This document shows positions 45,744 to 58,374 of a stretch of 64,000 nucleotides of DNA, one piece after another. Position 1 is the first letter of the stretch, and every line of letters begins with the position of its first letter. The DNA comes from Isoetes taiwanensis. Its lineage: Eukaryota > Streptophyta > Lycopodiopsida > Isoetales > Isoetaceae. Location: positions 11,992,669-12,056,668 of the forward strand of contig JAJEKV010000013.1 in assembly GCA_021234155.1 (NCBI GenBank). Direction: 5' to 3'. The notes beneath the pieces are model-generated. The model worked only from the letters and a program-made list of their open reading frames with translations. It did no database searches and was not told the origin of the DNA. The position numbers and the translations under genes are program-made.

Positions 45744-46786
45744 TATCAATGCAGAGCTTGGCAGAATTTGGAGCCGAGATTTGAGGGCAGCACTGAGCTT
45801 GGAGCCGTTGTGAAAGGTAAATCCATGAAAGGTTTTAGAATAAGGGAGGGTGCCCCGCTATGAGGCCCCCCCATATGATGGGATAAATATTACGTTAATA
45901 TTGGGCTAAGTTTTGAACGGATGAACATTGTGGAAACCCTTTAGGGTTTATCAAGAACCTTTTAGGGTTTACAAAAGCCTATGAACAGAGCAGCGGCTAC
46001 CCTATCGATGGAAGATACCATAACTTCTCACGGATCTGCATTAGCCTCTCACGAATCTGCATTAGCCCTAACAGATTTACCTTGGTACTTCTACGACTCT
46101 CAATGGCGACCTCTTAAGAGCTTGAATGGAGGCTTTTGGAGGAGGATTTCGAGTATTTTGGAGGGAAATTTGGCGCCAACCAAGCTGCTGATTTCTATAG
46201 ATTCGCAACATGCTTGAGAAGCTATGTATTAGCATTTCCATTTCGTTTTTGGAAGCTTTGTCCATGCAAACTTAACTGTTTTTTCTTTTCTTTTTCAGTT
46301 CAAAACTTGCATGCATAAAGGGGAACTCCACGGATGTTTAGCATGGATTGATGCGCTGGCTTAATCCAGAACCACAGGTTTGTGTTTCCCTCCCTTATTT
46401 CTGTTTCTCTAATTCCCTCCACTAATTCCCTCCACTAATTCCCTCTCGAATATGAATAGATTTCCTTGTCTATTTATGGATATGAGCAGCCTTCAAGAAT
46501 TAGAAATCGGATGAGCATTTGCATTTGTAGTTAAGTGATTATTCACTCTTCCCTTCTTATTGTTTCAATTCTACTTCAGTTTTCCTCTTATTTCAAAAGG
46601 ATATCTTATCTACTTCAGTTATTGTGATTGTTTCAATTCTACTTCAGTTATCCTCTTGTTTCAGTTATCCTCTTATTTCATATGCACCCTCTATTACTTG
46701 ACCATGCATCTTTGAGGTAGGAAGATAGATGCATCTCCACCCTCTGATCCAAAGGTTGTACCAAAGTAAAAAAAACTACCAAATCC

Positions 46787-49040
46787 TTGATCCATACTCC
46801 TGTTCCCCCATCTACTCTTGGCAGCAAAAGAATAAGATGCACCAAGAGAGGGGCCTGGACTATGGAGGCAATGCAAGAAGCATTAGATTCAATAGATGAT
46901 GGCATGTCCATCAGAAAGGCTTCCATGCATTATGCCATTCCTGCAACTACCCTAACTCGTTGGGTATATGGTGAGTGTGAGGTTAAGGGGGGTCCAAACC
47001 CAAAGGCTTCACACTAGAAGAAGAGAAGCAGCTTGTAGAATGGGCCTTGAAGATGTGTGATGAAGGGAGGGGAATTTCTCTTGGGATAATGCGGGAAAAG
47101 GCATCAGAGATGTGTGCCAATAGGCACACTTATTTTAAGGATGGTATCCCTAGAGACAAATGGTGGAGAGGCTTTAAGAGTAGACATCCTGAAATCACTC
47201 TTAGATCCACACAATGTGTGGAGATGCAGCGAGGCAATCAATTCTACCAACTTAATTGGCTTCTACACTAGGCTGAAAAAAGCTTATGATGACCATGGTT
47301 TTGATTCATCTAAAGTATGGAATTGTGGCGAAACAGGTGTGCAGGCTGGCAGCAGGGCTGGTATGAAAATTTTAGCAAGGAGAGGGCAAAGAAATGTGAC
47401 TCAAACTATCCCTAAGAATAGGGAGTGATTAACTTTTTTGTGCTGTGTAAATGCAGCAGGCCAAAGTATTCCAAATCTTTACGTGTTCAAGGGAAAAAAG
47501 CTAAGGGATAGGGACCTACTTGCTGGTTGTGAGCCAAAGGCAGCATGTGCTATCAGAAAAAGGCATGACCCATGAATTATTTGATGCATGGCTTGAACAC
47601 TTTAGAACAAATGTGCCAGGAGGTATTAGTCCCCAAAATCCTCATTTACTAATCTGTGATGGCCATGGATCACATGTAAATTTAAAAGTGATCCAACATG
47701 CCAAAGAAATTGGCTTACACATCTTTCAATTGCTAGCACACACTTCTCATAGACTCCAACCCCTTGACGTGTCATGTTTTGGCCCCATGAAAGGAGCATT
47801 CAAAGATCTGAGTCTAGATACATGCGAGACCATGAGCTTCTTGAGCCTTCCAAAGAAGACATGGCAGCATTAGTCTCATCGTCACTTAGGCAGTCATTGA
47901 CTGTTCATAATATCAAAGCAGGTTTTGCTAAGACAGGTATATGGCCATGGAAGATGCTGGCTGTGCAGCCAGATCCTATTGCTGAAAGCCATATTGTAAG
48001 AGATAGTGAAGATGAAGAGGACGATCCAAATGATATGCCAAATGCTGTTCCAAATGCTATTCCTAGTGATATGCCAGGTCCTCCAATTGCTGCTTCCAAT
48101 GCTGGTGCTCTTAATGTTGTTCCTCCAATTGCTGATCCCAATGCTCCCCATGCTGCTATTCTTAATGTTGCAGCTCTAGTTGCTGCTTCCAATGCTCCCA
48201 ATGCTGCTGCTCTTAATGTTGTTCCTCCAATTGCTGCTCCCAATGCTCCCAATGTTGTTGTGCTTAATGTTGCAGCTCTAGTTGCTGCTCCCAATGTTAC
48301 TGCTCTACTTCCCAATGCTGGCACTGTTGTTGATCATGCTACAAGTTCGAGATCCCTTGTTAGAGCTAAGAGAAGCAAGTTGCCAATTGAATTGACTCAT
48401 AGACTTATGTTTAACTCAAATGAGATGATCAAGGCCAAATTAGATGAACATAATAGGCAGGTGGAGGCCACCAGACTTAGACAAGAGAAGTTGGCTGAAA
48501 AGAAATTGATTCAGAGTGAAAAAGAAAGATCAAGGAGCTGCAATTGAGGCTAAGGGCTGAGAACAAGGCCTTGAAAGAGGCAGAAAAAATTGCTGAAAAG
48601 AGATGTGAAGACCATGCCATGAAAATGAGAGGAATATTGTTCAATGGAGAGATGGCAAGAGGAGACTACCAATTGAGCAGATATTTGGCCCTCTTAAGCC
48701 TTTCTCAAATGACACAATTCAGACTAGGAGGAGGGCGAGGATGAAATTAATGTCCAGGAGGAGTTATGGCCCTAAGATTTTAGTTGATGTTGCAAGGGAC
48801 CAATGTGGTCATGATAATATTGCTGATGTTGATGAGCAGGGTGGTCATGATGATCACGTTGTTGATCATGGCATTGCTGGTTTCCAAATTCAGTATGGAG
48901 ACAATGATCTTCCTCCAAGCAACTTCATAGACAGCCAAGATCCATATGAGGATGATGATACTACAAGCTACTTGCTTGCCTTGAGGAGACACACATGTGT
49001 TCATGGGATGAGAGACGCCAAAGAAAAAAACAGAAGGTAG
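46787..49040 (+). pseudogene. pogo/Tigger-like DDE transposase pseudogene
   Basis: The N-terminal part (46787-47017) is a psq-type helix-turn-helix: W-T-M-E-A-M-Q-E-A-L, then Y-A-I-P-A-T-T-L-T-R-W-V. A CENP-B-like second DNA-binding region follows (47030-47230). The DDE core shows WNCGETGV (about 47318-47342), LLICDGHGSH (about 47648-47677) and QPLDVSCFGPMK (about 47757-47792). The first motif is normally N-C-D-E-T-G, so the first catalytic Asp is replaced by Gly. AGFAKTGIWPW marks the end of the core. An unusual repeat-rich linker (N-A-P-N, A-A-L-V-A-A, V-V-P-P-I-A units) and a charged coiled-coil-like tail follow. At least four frame breaks (about 47010, 47250, 47430-47510, 47780-47870) make it inactive. 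Inverted ends were not found. Confidence 0.8.
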
Positions 49041-50969
49041 AAAACCATAAATGTGGTGAAAATACCTCTGATTATTGGACTGATGCTGATGCCTGCGATG
49101 GTAGGGTTCTTGGGCCAAGATTAATACATGTGGTCCTAGCACTCCCACTTTCAGTGATGATATAAGCTGCAATGATTCTGAAGATGCTGATCATGGCAGA
49201 AAGATCAAATGCTTGGATCAAGTCTATAGGGACAAGGCAGAAGCATACCTAAAAAACTTGGGGATGTAAGCACAAATTCTTCTGAATTTTTGTATCTAAA
49301 CTCAGCCAATTTTGTATAAATGATATGGCTTGAGTTTTAACTGTATTTTCCATAGTATTAATAATTTACTGTTTTTATTAGAGCAGCAGGTATATGGCTG
49401 AGCAATTGCCAACAAAGGGATTCAGGTAAAATTAGCTTATTGCTATAATCTGTCCCTTAAGAAATGTGGTGAGTGTTCATGCAAATAGGTAAATTTGGAA
49501 TATAGTTCTCTGAATCTGAAAATTTGCTTTGTTGTTTAGGTTATACATGTTCCCTTTATCATACTAGGTTTGGCTTGCTGCCCTCCCATCCCATATTTTC
49601 CATGGGCAGGGGGCGATCCTCTGCCCATCCCCCTACTAATAAGTTTGTTGAATTTGCAGTTTGGAAGTGGTGATCATTTATGCTACAGGGGTTCAAGTCC
49701 CCTCATCCCAGCGAAAATCTGAAATTCACAAGGTCCCTGAAACTGATTTGGATTGAAAGGTAGTGTCATTGCATTATGTATATTTGATGCATTTTAATAG
49801 CCTGCAGCTGTACTTAAGCGGAAATTTTTATCCCTTTCTTAGGTATAGAGAGCACCATTTGAGTACAAGGCTGATCCATCAAAGTAGAAAGGTGCACTAT
49901 CGAAGTAGAAAGGTTGCTTCGTGAAGGTAACAAGGTGCACCCAATGTGTTGGAGCACCTACCTTGTAACAGAACTGAGCATCACCATCATGGAACATGTT
50001 GTTCACCGTTCTTGGTTACATCATAAACCAATAAGGCCTTATCTGCACCATGAAGGACCATCACCCCACCACGAAGGGCAGATACCTCACCAAATTCCTA
50101 GCACCATAAGGAGCAGCTTATCACCATTAGGGGCTAAACCCACCTGCATTCCGAGCCATTTTTCTTGCTGCTGGAAATGGATTTCAGAAAAAATAAAAGT
50201 ACTGTTGTGTTCGTTGACTTTTAGAGAAGCAGTTCCAGAAAAAAAAAAAAAAATTCAAAAATTGCACTTTTATCACTCTCTTAATCTATTTGCCCACTTG
50301 TAAACCGTAGGTGGGCACCCTCCCTTAGTTTTTTAAGAATTGTTAGGATCGGAATGGTTTCTTAGAATGCTGAATGAGGGTCAAAATGGTTCAATCTGCC
50401 AAAAAACAATTCCCTTCTATCATTTTGCTACTCTTTCCTGCGGCCGTTTCTGTAGAAACAGACCGACTCTATACAGAGTTGAGGTGCTATTGTTCTTGGC
50501 GGCTGGATATGGAAGCCATGCAGCTGTCTACTTGAGTTGCCTACAAATCACGAATCTGCACCAAAAACTCTGTTCCTGGCCGGATTTGCATGCCTCATCC
50601 AAATCTGCTTTAGATTCCTAGCCGGATTTGTGCTGCCTAGCACCTAACTCTGCTTGGAAATCTCTTCCAGGTGTAGGTTGTGCCTTGGAATTTCGTCAAA
50701 ATATTTGCAAGGGAGTGTAGCAGCAAGATCATTGCCCAAAAAACAATCTCGGACCTGCCCGGTTAAAGGGGTTACACCCCTGTGCTCACCATTACGACAA
50801 TGCCCATTTATTTGCCGTAATGGGCTCTCAAAGGGGTTTAACCCCTTCTTGAATGCTAATATTTCCTCCAAACATCATTTCATTTCGCATTAGATATAAA
50901 CAAAATTGCATGTAATTGCTAATTATGTCCAATAAGCTGCGATCAGGGTGTGTAGCAAGCCTATAAGCT
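49041..50969. other. Gene-free stretch
   Basis: No gene recognised. Near 49690-49730 there is a tRNA T-arm-like sequence (GGGGTTCAAGTCCCC) without a matching acceptor stem. At 50760-50845 short inverted repeats (AAAGGGGTT..AACCCC, CCATTACG..CGTAATGG) could fold. Confidence 0.5.
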
Positions 50970-51182
50970 AACACCCTCGACGAGAATGATTCGCTTGCGT
51001 GAATCCTCCAAGCCAAAGTGGATTCACCCAATAAGCTGACACCTTCGACCAGAAGGATTCGCTTGGGTGAATCCTCCTTGGTTGCTCTAGTCAGTTTTGG
51101 GAGCCAATAAAACCTTCGACGAGAAGGATTCGCTTGGGTGAATCCTCCTTGGTTGCTCTAGTCAGTTTTGGGAGCCAATAAA
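50970..51182. repeat. 71-bp tandem repeat with hairpin, two good copies plus a diverged one
   Basis: Copies at 51041-51111 and 51112-51182 are almost identical, and a diverged copy precedes them. Each contains GGATTCGCTTGGGTGAATCC, a dyad that could form a small hairpin. Confidence 0.9.
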
Positions 51183-52640
51183 GTGGGCGACTAATCTCAC
51201 AAAGATTTTTAAACTAAGACTTTTATGCATCTAAGTTGAACCATACAAATATACAATGAAAACTATCATACCATATATAAAGCAGTAACATTTCTGTTCT
51301 TAAAAAAATAGGAGGTATTTTTTCTGGGCTGAGCGCAGCCCTGGCTCTGACACGTATGCACCCATTGCATTTTCAAATTGAAGAAAAAAGAAAAAAAACT
51401 AGGGATGCCACGTTTTTGTTCTTATCTGCTTTGAATCAATCTCCTCGTCGAATCTCCTTCTCTTGCTCTCCACTTCCTCGCCCCATTCCGGGCGAGATCG
51501 CTCCAGCATGCCCATCTTGATGAGGAAGAACGTCTGGGGATCGCCTTGTGGCTCAACAAATTGCCTCATTTGTAAAGTCGCAGTTTTCATTGAAATTTTA
51601 ATCCGAAGCATAATGCACAATCACCGCCTTTAGCCCCGAGGAAAAATATGGGCCATCCGGCGAGTCGTAAACTTGTTCATAGTATTTTCATAGTATTCTT
51701 CTATGATACAATCAAATACACGAACTTCTTAAGCCTAGAGTTTGAAGTTTCGAATTCCATAATGACATAACTTTTGGTTGATTACTTAAGTTGTTTTTCG
51801 CGGATGGATGCGTAAAAACATCAACTAGCGAGAGCTCTTAGGGTTGGGACTAGAACACATAATGTTAACGAATTTTCCAATCTTTCTCCGGGAACACTTT
51901 TTGAACCAAAGATTCCAATTGCGGATCAACGAAAATTTTGTCCAAGTTGAAGAAGGCATCATGCCCCTTTTAAAGAAATGTTTGGAAAGTGAGCAACATG
52001 GTTCTACATATTACGTGTTGACCGAGCGTTGATCGCTTTTCATTCTCTTTTGTGAAGATTTAGGATGGGGATGCGGATGCGGAATATCGAGATGCTAAGC
52101 TCTCATTTGCTTGCAAAGGATGTAGATGCCAAAAATTCATTGTTTGGAGGAAATGGCTGGAATATGCGGGCGATGGTTTTGATGTTCTTTGGAGCGAAGA
52201 GGGTTTGATGGAAAGTTCGAGGCAGCCAAAATGGATTGGAACAACGAGTGTCTTTGACTTTTTTCAGATCTTTTAGGATCGTGCTCGGGTAGTAGATTTC
52301 AAGGATGTGAGTGGCACGGAAAAGATGCGAGAAGAATATTTCTAAGGGAATCCACAAAAAAGCAGCTCTGACCAAAGCTGAACTTGCGGGAATGTGCGGT
52401 GTGATGTTTATGGCATGTACCCAATACGAGGAACCGGATTCAAATGCATAGCACGTAAAAGATTTTGACCTTTGTACTCGTTGTATGGCTGAAAAAGTTA
52501 GCATTTTGGGAGGAGTGAAAAGAGTATGAAAAAATTGATACTTGGGGTTGCATGTTCTAGTGATCCCAAGGACACGAGGCATTGACATGTGACACGTGCA
52601 TAGCTCAGTCTTGATGTAGAGGTCGCCAAGTTTGAGGAAA
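51183..52640. other. Stretch without a recognised gene; two open minus-strand frames
   Basis: Minus frames at 51399-51620 (73 codons, with F-F-L-I-K-M-G-M-L-E-R-S-R-P-E-W-G) and 52103-52588 (161 codons) are open but match nothing I know. Either could be a relic. Confidence 0.3.
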
Positions 52641-52654
52641 AGAAGCTTTGTTTT

Positions 52655-52780
52655 ACGTGTTTTTCTTGCAACCGGTAAGCCTTAGCAAGAAGAAACTAGG
52701 GCGATGGCGTTTGCCACCAGGGCCTTATCCGATGCCCATAGTTGGGAATCTGCTCCAAGTCAGGGTATGGATTTGTTAAT
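52655..52780 (+). pseudogene. Cytochrome P450 N-terminal relic
   Basis: A short plus-strand frame reads KKLGRWRLPPGPYPMPIVGN followed by LLQV. The P-P-G-P-x-P-x-P-x-x-G-N motif is the proline-rich hinge just after the membrane anchor of microsomal plant P450s. Upstream there is a hydrophobic-to-basic transition, but no clear anchor. The frame closes soon after, and no further P450 motif (I-helix, E-R-x2-R, heme Cys) follows within several kilobases. It is a small fragment of a gene of the oxidative secondary-metabolism type. Confidence 0.75.
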
Positions 52781-53353
52781 GCAGGTGCTCCAGAGGCCAA
52801 GAAATGGCAGCTGTGAAGCTCAGAATCTACAATTAGAATAGCGTATTAAATTGTAATTAATTGATCTGCTGCAGGGTTGATTGAAGTCGTAAAGGACCTA
52901 GATCTTCTGGAAGAATACTTGATGGGTTAATTCATGCAGAGAATGTGAATCGTTGTCAGATCTTCACTGTAAACCTTGCGAGTTTGCATGAGGTCTGCGC
53001 CATTCCGGCGAGCTCTGCTGCAATAGAAGGGGGATTACATTGCCTGGAAGCAAAATCTGGATTCCTCAATATTTATTTGCTTGGAATATACATACTTTGC
53101 CCAATATGCAGGGATTATTTGCTTGGAAGCAAAGTCTTCAATATTTCTGAGTTCTGCAGCTCTGCGCCATTCATCCATGAAGCGAGGTCTGGCTATGGCG
53201 AATCCGGGTCTGGGAGCTTTAATCTTGGAGGAATGGGATGCTATGCAGGGCTTATTGCGCTAGATTTAGCAAAGGATATGCCGTGGCAAGGCATTTTGGG
53301 AAGAGTGGAAAAAAAGAGAAGCATTCATCCTATCAATTCCTTAGAACGTAACT

Positions 53354-53506
53354 ATGGCGATGCTCCGGCCAAAGGCACCACGAAGACTAGGAGGTGAGCT
53401 AGGCCTCCCCCTAAATGCTCCAGCTTTTAGGATCCGGCGAGCAAGTTTTAGCGGCGAGCGTGTCTTGAGCGAAGAAGAAAAAGCCGCTGAAAATGTCTAT
53501 ATCAAG
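53354..53506 (+). CDS. ATPase inhibitor (IF1-like), first exon
   Basis: The exon encodes 51 residues and ends at ATATCAAG|GTTTGC. The N-terminus is basic and hydroxyl-poor enough to be a mitochondrial presequence (MAMLRPKAPRRLGG). It is followed by FSGERVLSEEEKAAENVYIK, which matches the start of the inhibitory helix of plant mitochondrial F1-ATPase inhibitors. The rest of the helix (a Lys/Glu-rich coiled coil) should lie in the next exon, which I could not find before LINE D2 at 54.9 kb. The gene is therefore either broken, or has a long intron swollen by the LINE. IF1 blocks ATP hydrolysis by the F1 sector when the proton gradient collapses. Confidence 0.6.
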
Positions 53507-54899
53507 GTTTGCTATGAAATCTACCTCTCCCCTTTTATTTTTCGTCCTTCTTCTTAGATTCTGGCATTATAATTTTCTAGAAACTTTTTGCAACTTCCTT
53601 CTTAAAATGTGCTCGATTGCAACATTTCCTCTTTTACTTCCATGGTTCCATTATCTTGTTATGGATTTTCTTGTTTAAAGATCCGCAGATATTATGTCCC
53701 ATGTTCAAATTTAACGCAGAGGGAGTTCGTGTCTTAGTTTTGTTTGTATTATGTTGCAATTTGCCCTATTAAATGGCGGGTATCCTTTAGGTTTGATAAC
53801 TTTCGTGTATATGATGCTAAACCTCAAACAATGTTTTATTTGTATAGAAGAGCGTTAAACCAAAGTTATCTGAGGAGCCTCTTGGAGACCAATCACATAA
53901 TCTTGCAGCTTGTTCTTTGGAATTGTAGCAATAGTAGCTGGTTATTTTTTCGAGCTCGCCTAAGAAGGAGAAGAAGGAAGAGTCTAGTTAAGTATTCAAC
54001 TTCCCAGTTGTTCTTGGTAATGGAAAAATGTGGTTAATGACTCAGATCTTCGTAACGATTAATCTCGGTCCATGGTTTTGGAATTTGTGCAAAGTAATGT
54101 TGTGGAATCAAGCATGTTAATGGAATGCCAATAAAAGGCAACGAGTTTATATCAATTATCTTTGTTCGATTTTGTTCAATAAAAGTTTTTGCAATCTACA
54201 AAGTTATGTTTAGATAAAGTGCGTAGATTAAAGTTATGTTTTAGAAATGTGAAATGTCAGGATTTTGTTTACAATGGGGATGCAGTATTGTAAATAGGCA
54301 TGAAGGTAATGGCAAATAAAGTCCTCTTGCCTTTGCTTTAAAATGGTACATATTCTCAAGAGGAATATTACAAGGTAACATTAATCAAGTCTCCTCATAA
54401 ATATTGTGCACTACCACTATGCCTTTGGTATTTTCTATAATGCTTTTGATTAGCTTTTCTAGTTCTGAAATGCTTTGGAATACCATTCACAAGACGTTGC
54501 CAAAGTGGCACTTGAATGAGCATGCCCTATTGGATTTGAATGAATTTGTCTGAGATCCAGGTAATTAGAATGTTATTACTCTTTTACAATTCGTTATTTA
54601 TTTCGCTATTTTTGCTAGATCCACATGCACGCTCTTAAATGGATACCCTATAGTCTACTTGTGCAATGCCTTCTCATATTATAGAAACATCAAGTATCAC
54701 ATTTTAAGGACTTTGGCACCATTCCAAAGTTACACAAATTTCCCCTGCATAGGCGAGTTGGGAAGAGAAAGCGTTGGCGTGAAGTAAGCCGCGATAAGTT
54801 TCTTGTAGGCGCTAACTAAGATAGACATACAAATACTAAATAGCTAGAATGTCTATAATGAACGCATGGATGGGCATTGCAAAGCCTTGCATTATTTGG
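53507..54899. other. AT-rich stretch, possible intron of the IF1-like gene
   Basis: No second exon with the expected Lys/Glu-rich helix was recognised. Small frames here have AT-rich composition only. Confidence 0.4.
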
Positions 54900-55976
54900 G
54901 AGGAAGGAAGGAAGGAAGGAAGTTACTTTTATCGTCCACGGAGACCAATCGGTCTATGGGACCCAATACAAAAAACGACAAGCGGATTCTTGCCGGATTA
55001 AAAAACCCGCCAGAAGGAATTTCGAGGAAAAAACTGTGGCGAGTAATCGGCCTCGCCGACAAAGCTATGCTAATCATATAAAATCACGGAAACATCCCAA
55101 TATATACAAATCGCGCACCACCCCGTGTAGTGCCTAGTGTTGGACTGACCGGTGAGGGGCAAAGGTGACCTCGCGAGTCGGTACCTCACGGATGTATGAC
55201 CCGTGGAGCCGCGTCTTGACGGTGTGTTCATCGGCAAATGCAAAGGGCACGGCCCGTACTAAGGGGCGTGTCGGCCCGAATCGATGGGCATTTGGCAACT
55301 CTGGAAAGTGTGAGACTCATCCTCAAGCGGCACCCGTTTGGATGTAAAGATCGCAGAGCACGTCTGGCGGGCTCCCAATCCACACGCGTCGCCTCGATGC
55401 GAAGATGGTGGGCACACGTCGCGAATGGAGGCAATGAGCTGCGCACGCTTTTCGGGCACCGGGAACGGGTAGAGCCGCGTGGGCCCGGGCTAACACGGGG
55501 TTGATGTGCTCCTTGTAATGGGCCATTTTGACCTGCTCTAGAGCAATGGGATCCCGAGCTTGCCAAGGAAACAAGCATCTAGGTACTCCTTGCCCAGGGT
55601 GTCACGATCGACATTGCGCGCCGGTATGCTTGTCATCACACGTGCTCACCCGCGTTCCATCTGCGAACCCTGATCTCTCTTACCCCTCCTGCGGGGCCCT
55701 AAGCGGCTGCGGACTCATGGCCCACGGTGTAAGCCCGGTCTTGAGGGCGAGGCATCACCCATAGTAACCACTTTACGAAAATAGGCGATGTGTCTATCAA
55801 AAATTTGCCCATTGAGCGGCAAGAATCGATTTCTGCGGCGAGGATGCGATAGGGGACTGAAGGTTTCACCCCAAGTGCCGTGCCAAAAATGCCTTCTGCA
55901 CTGCTCCCAAGTCATTCGAGTCGTCAAAGAGGCGAGGGCTAAACCTCGACCGTCTGAAGGGGGGCTCGACCGGTGC

Positions 55977-57260
55977 GGAGCGGATGTGGTGATGGCCCCA
56001 ATCATATAGCTCACTTTGGTAGTTGTTCCTGCATTGCATAAAGCTTCACCTGCTGTCACAAGCGGATAGGCGCCTCCAGCTGAGCGAGGAGGGAACTCCA
56101 CCCCTAGGTACTTGTAGGTGGGCGTGGCGTACGCCGCCCCGATATATGTGAGTCACGGGAGGCATGGGGTGGCGTGAAGAGGATATGAGAACCACCCGGT
56201 CTTGGCCGGTTGCGCATGTCGTAGGCGACAAAATGTGTCTAGGGCATCCAGGGTGAGGCTCGCATTATCTTAGGGGTGTGGCTAAACAAGCCAACATCGT
56301 CATAGATGGTGGGCGGATGACACGGTGCAAAAGATGTATGCCATCCCCATGCTCGATGGCTGGGGCTCTAAGCGATCAATGTAGAGGCCAAAAGTGTGGT
56401 GAGGAGGGCAACCCCGCGGACCCGATACTACTTGGTAAATGCTTGCCCGTCTAGCCTACATCCCCGCCAAAACAACTCTCATACAACACTCGTGGCATTA
56501 CACCTGAGGCGGCGGGGAGCCCGATTGGCCTTGATCCTAGCCCACAACTTTTCGAGGGGACGTATCAAAGCCTTTCGCGAGAGTCCACAAAGCGACAATA
56601 CAAGTCCGGTAGGTGATTCGGTACATCTTCAATCGATTACGCGTAAAGATATGGTCAATCGTTGAATTCATGGCGGGGTCAGCTTTGCACGATGTGAGGG
56701 CACCGCGCATCAGCACTCGCGGTAGTCAATTTCTTATGAGAATGCCGACCAGCGGTTGGCAAATCTTGAACTGACCATGATCGTCCGTGGTGGCGGACGA
56801 TTATTGGGTCGCCAGCGTGAATGGGAACAACCGGCATGGTCCATTGTGGGGAAACCCTCTGCAATGCTGTTGAGCGGGGTAGTGAGGGCCAGAAGCTGCT
56901 TGGTACGCCACGCCTGAGTAACTTTCGGCCTTTTGCGCATACCATCGAGGTGTTGCCTTCCCGTGATAGCTAGTTAGGGCCCTCCTCAACATCCTCATCC
57001 ACGAGAACCAATGGGGGGGGGCCATCACGTGGGGTATGGGCGTCTGGCGTCCTGGCGGGTCATAAATTTGCTGCAAATACTATTTCCCAGCACGGTGTGA
57101 TGTCCCACAGCAGGCAGGCGGCCTTGACACTCTGCGCCAAAAGGTTGAGGATGAGTGTCAGCCCGAGCGAACATCTCCCCGATGCTTGGCAAGATGCAGC
57201 GCCTTTGTGTCCCCCGGATGGGCGATGCGTATCGTGATGGTGGCCTGGCCGGGTACACGG
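55977..57260 (-). pseudogene. LINE D2 reverse transcriptase region
   Basis: Recognisable fragments are P-H-W-F-S-W-M-R-M-L-R-R (the copy 1 V-D-E-D-V-E-E motif in another frame), VVPIHAGDP, RTIMVSSRFANRWSAFS and VVLISSSRHPMPP. The catalytic Y-x-D-D box, intact in copy 1, is damaged by indels here. All are in the same order as copy 1. Confidence 0.7.
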
Positions 57261-57429
57261 ATCGGATGTGGCGAATTTTGCCGCTTGGTTCTTTACGGTC
57301 GCATCAAACCATAGGATTTGGCAGGAATGTTCGCCGATACGGCCCGGCGGCGAGCGAGATACGCCAAAAGCTTTGTCCGTACATCCGTAATGGCGAAGTC
57401 GGTAGTGCTGTCTCTTTGCTCTAGTGTGT

Positions 57430-58370
57430 GGAGGAGATGTTCTGAAATTCTTGGGGGGCGTTCATGAGCATCTCGGCGTAGTCCTCACACACTCATGTCC
57501 GAGTCTCAAGCGAGGACGGCGAGGGGCTGGCATAGTGGGGGTTCGGCTCGCCAAACGGAGTCAAATAAAGTGGGAGGTGATACAGTCGACCTCCTCATCC
57601 ATTGTTCGTGCCCACCCGAAAAGACGGCCGATGAGATGCATATCTTGCGAACTACAAGCACATAGTCCACCACACTAGACCCTCCCCCGATTGTCACATG
57701 CATGTGCACTTGCGAGAATCGGGCCTTTGTGAAAAGGCCATTGCAAATTATCAAGTCAAAATGCCACATGGCGAGAACAATCGCACGCCAAAGCAGTGAC
57801 AGTTGCCATCAGACTACATGGCCCGCTATACAAGGGTAGGCTAGACAGGACATCGTCGTGGGGGTCAAGTCGCATGGGGCTGCTTCTACTCTCTGTCAGG
57901 TGCATTGAAATCTCCAAGAAGGACGACCCTACCCAAGCTGAGCGATCTTTCTTTGTATGTCATCATATAGATCGACATACGGGTCCATCCCTATCCGCAT
58001 CTGGGTGGCTGGGCGACAGAAGGTGGCCGCCTCAAGGAGGAAATAACAGCGCCGTGAAAAGAGGGTTGCCACCGTATTATGCACACGCAACCCGTATACC
58101 TGCTGTGTCTCTGGGTTCTGCCTTCCGAGGGTAAATCAATGTGCTAAGCTGTCCCAGAGTAGCAAGCCACTCCACCATGACCCCGCTGGCCCCTGCATGT
58201 ATTGAAGACCCAGAAATGTTGGTGTAACCCGCAAATCGGGATTGCGTCCAAAGATGCTCCCATGTCTCCATGAGGAAGATGAGATCCATACCGGCTGCCA
58301 CGGAGTTCAGACTGTCCCCCTTCTGCCAAGGGAAGCCTCGACAGTTCCATGAGACCACCCGGAGACACAA
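57430..58370 (-). pseudogene. LINE D2 endonuclease region
   Basis: A 97-codon frame (58077-58370) reads V-V-S-W-N-C-R-G-F-P-W, then AAGMDLIFLMETWEHLWTQ, the first two motifs of an APE-type endonuclease. The C-terminal part (57506-57769) has GGGSSVVDYVLVV, a later motif. It supplies the domain start that is frame-damaged in copy 1. Confidence 0.8.
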
Positions 58371-58374
58371 TTCC

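Noticed and set aside
49680-49735. tRNA-like T-arm GGGGTTCAAGTCCCC
   Set aside because: There is no acceptor-stem partner within tRNA distance and no anticodon arm.
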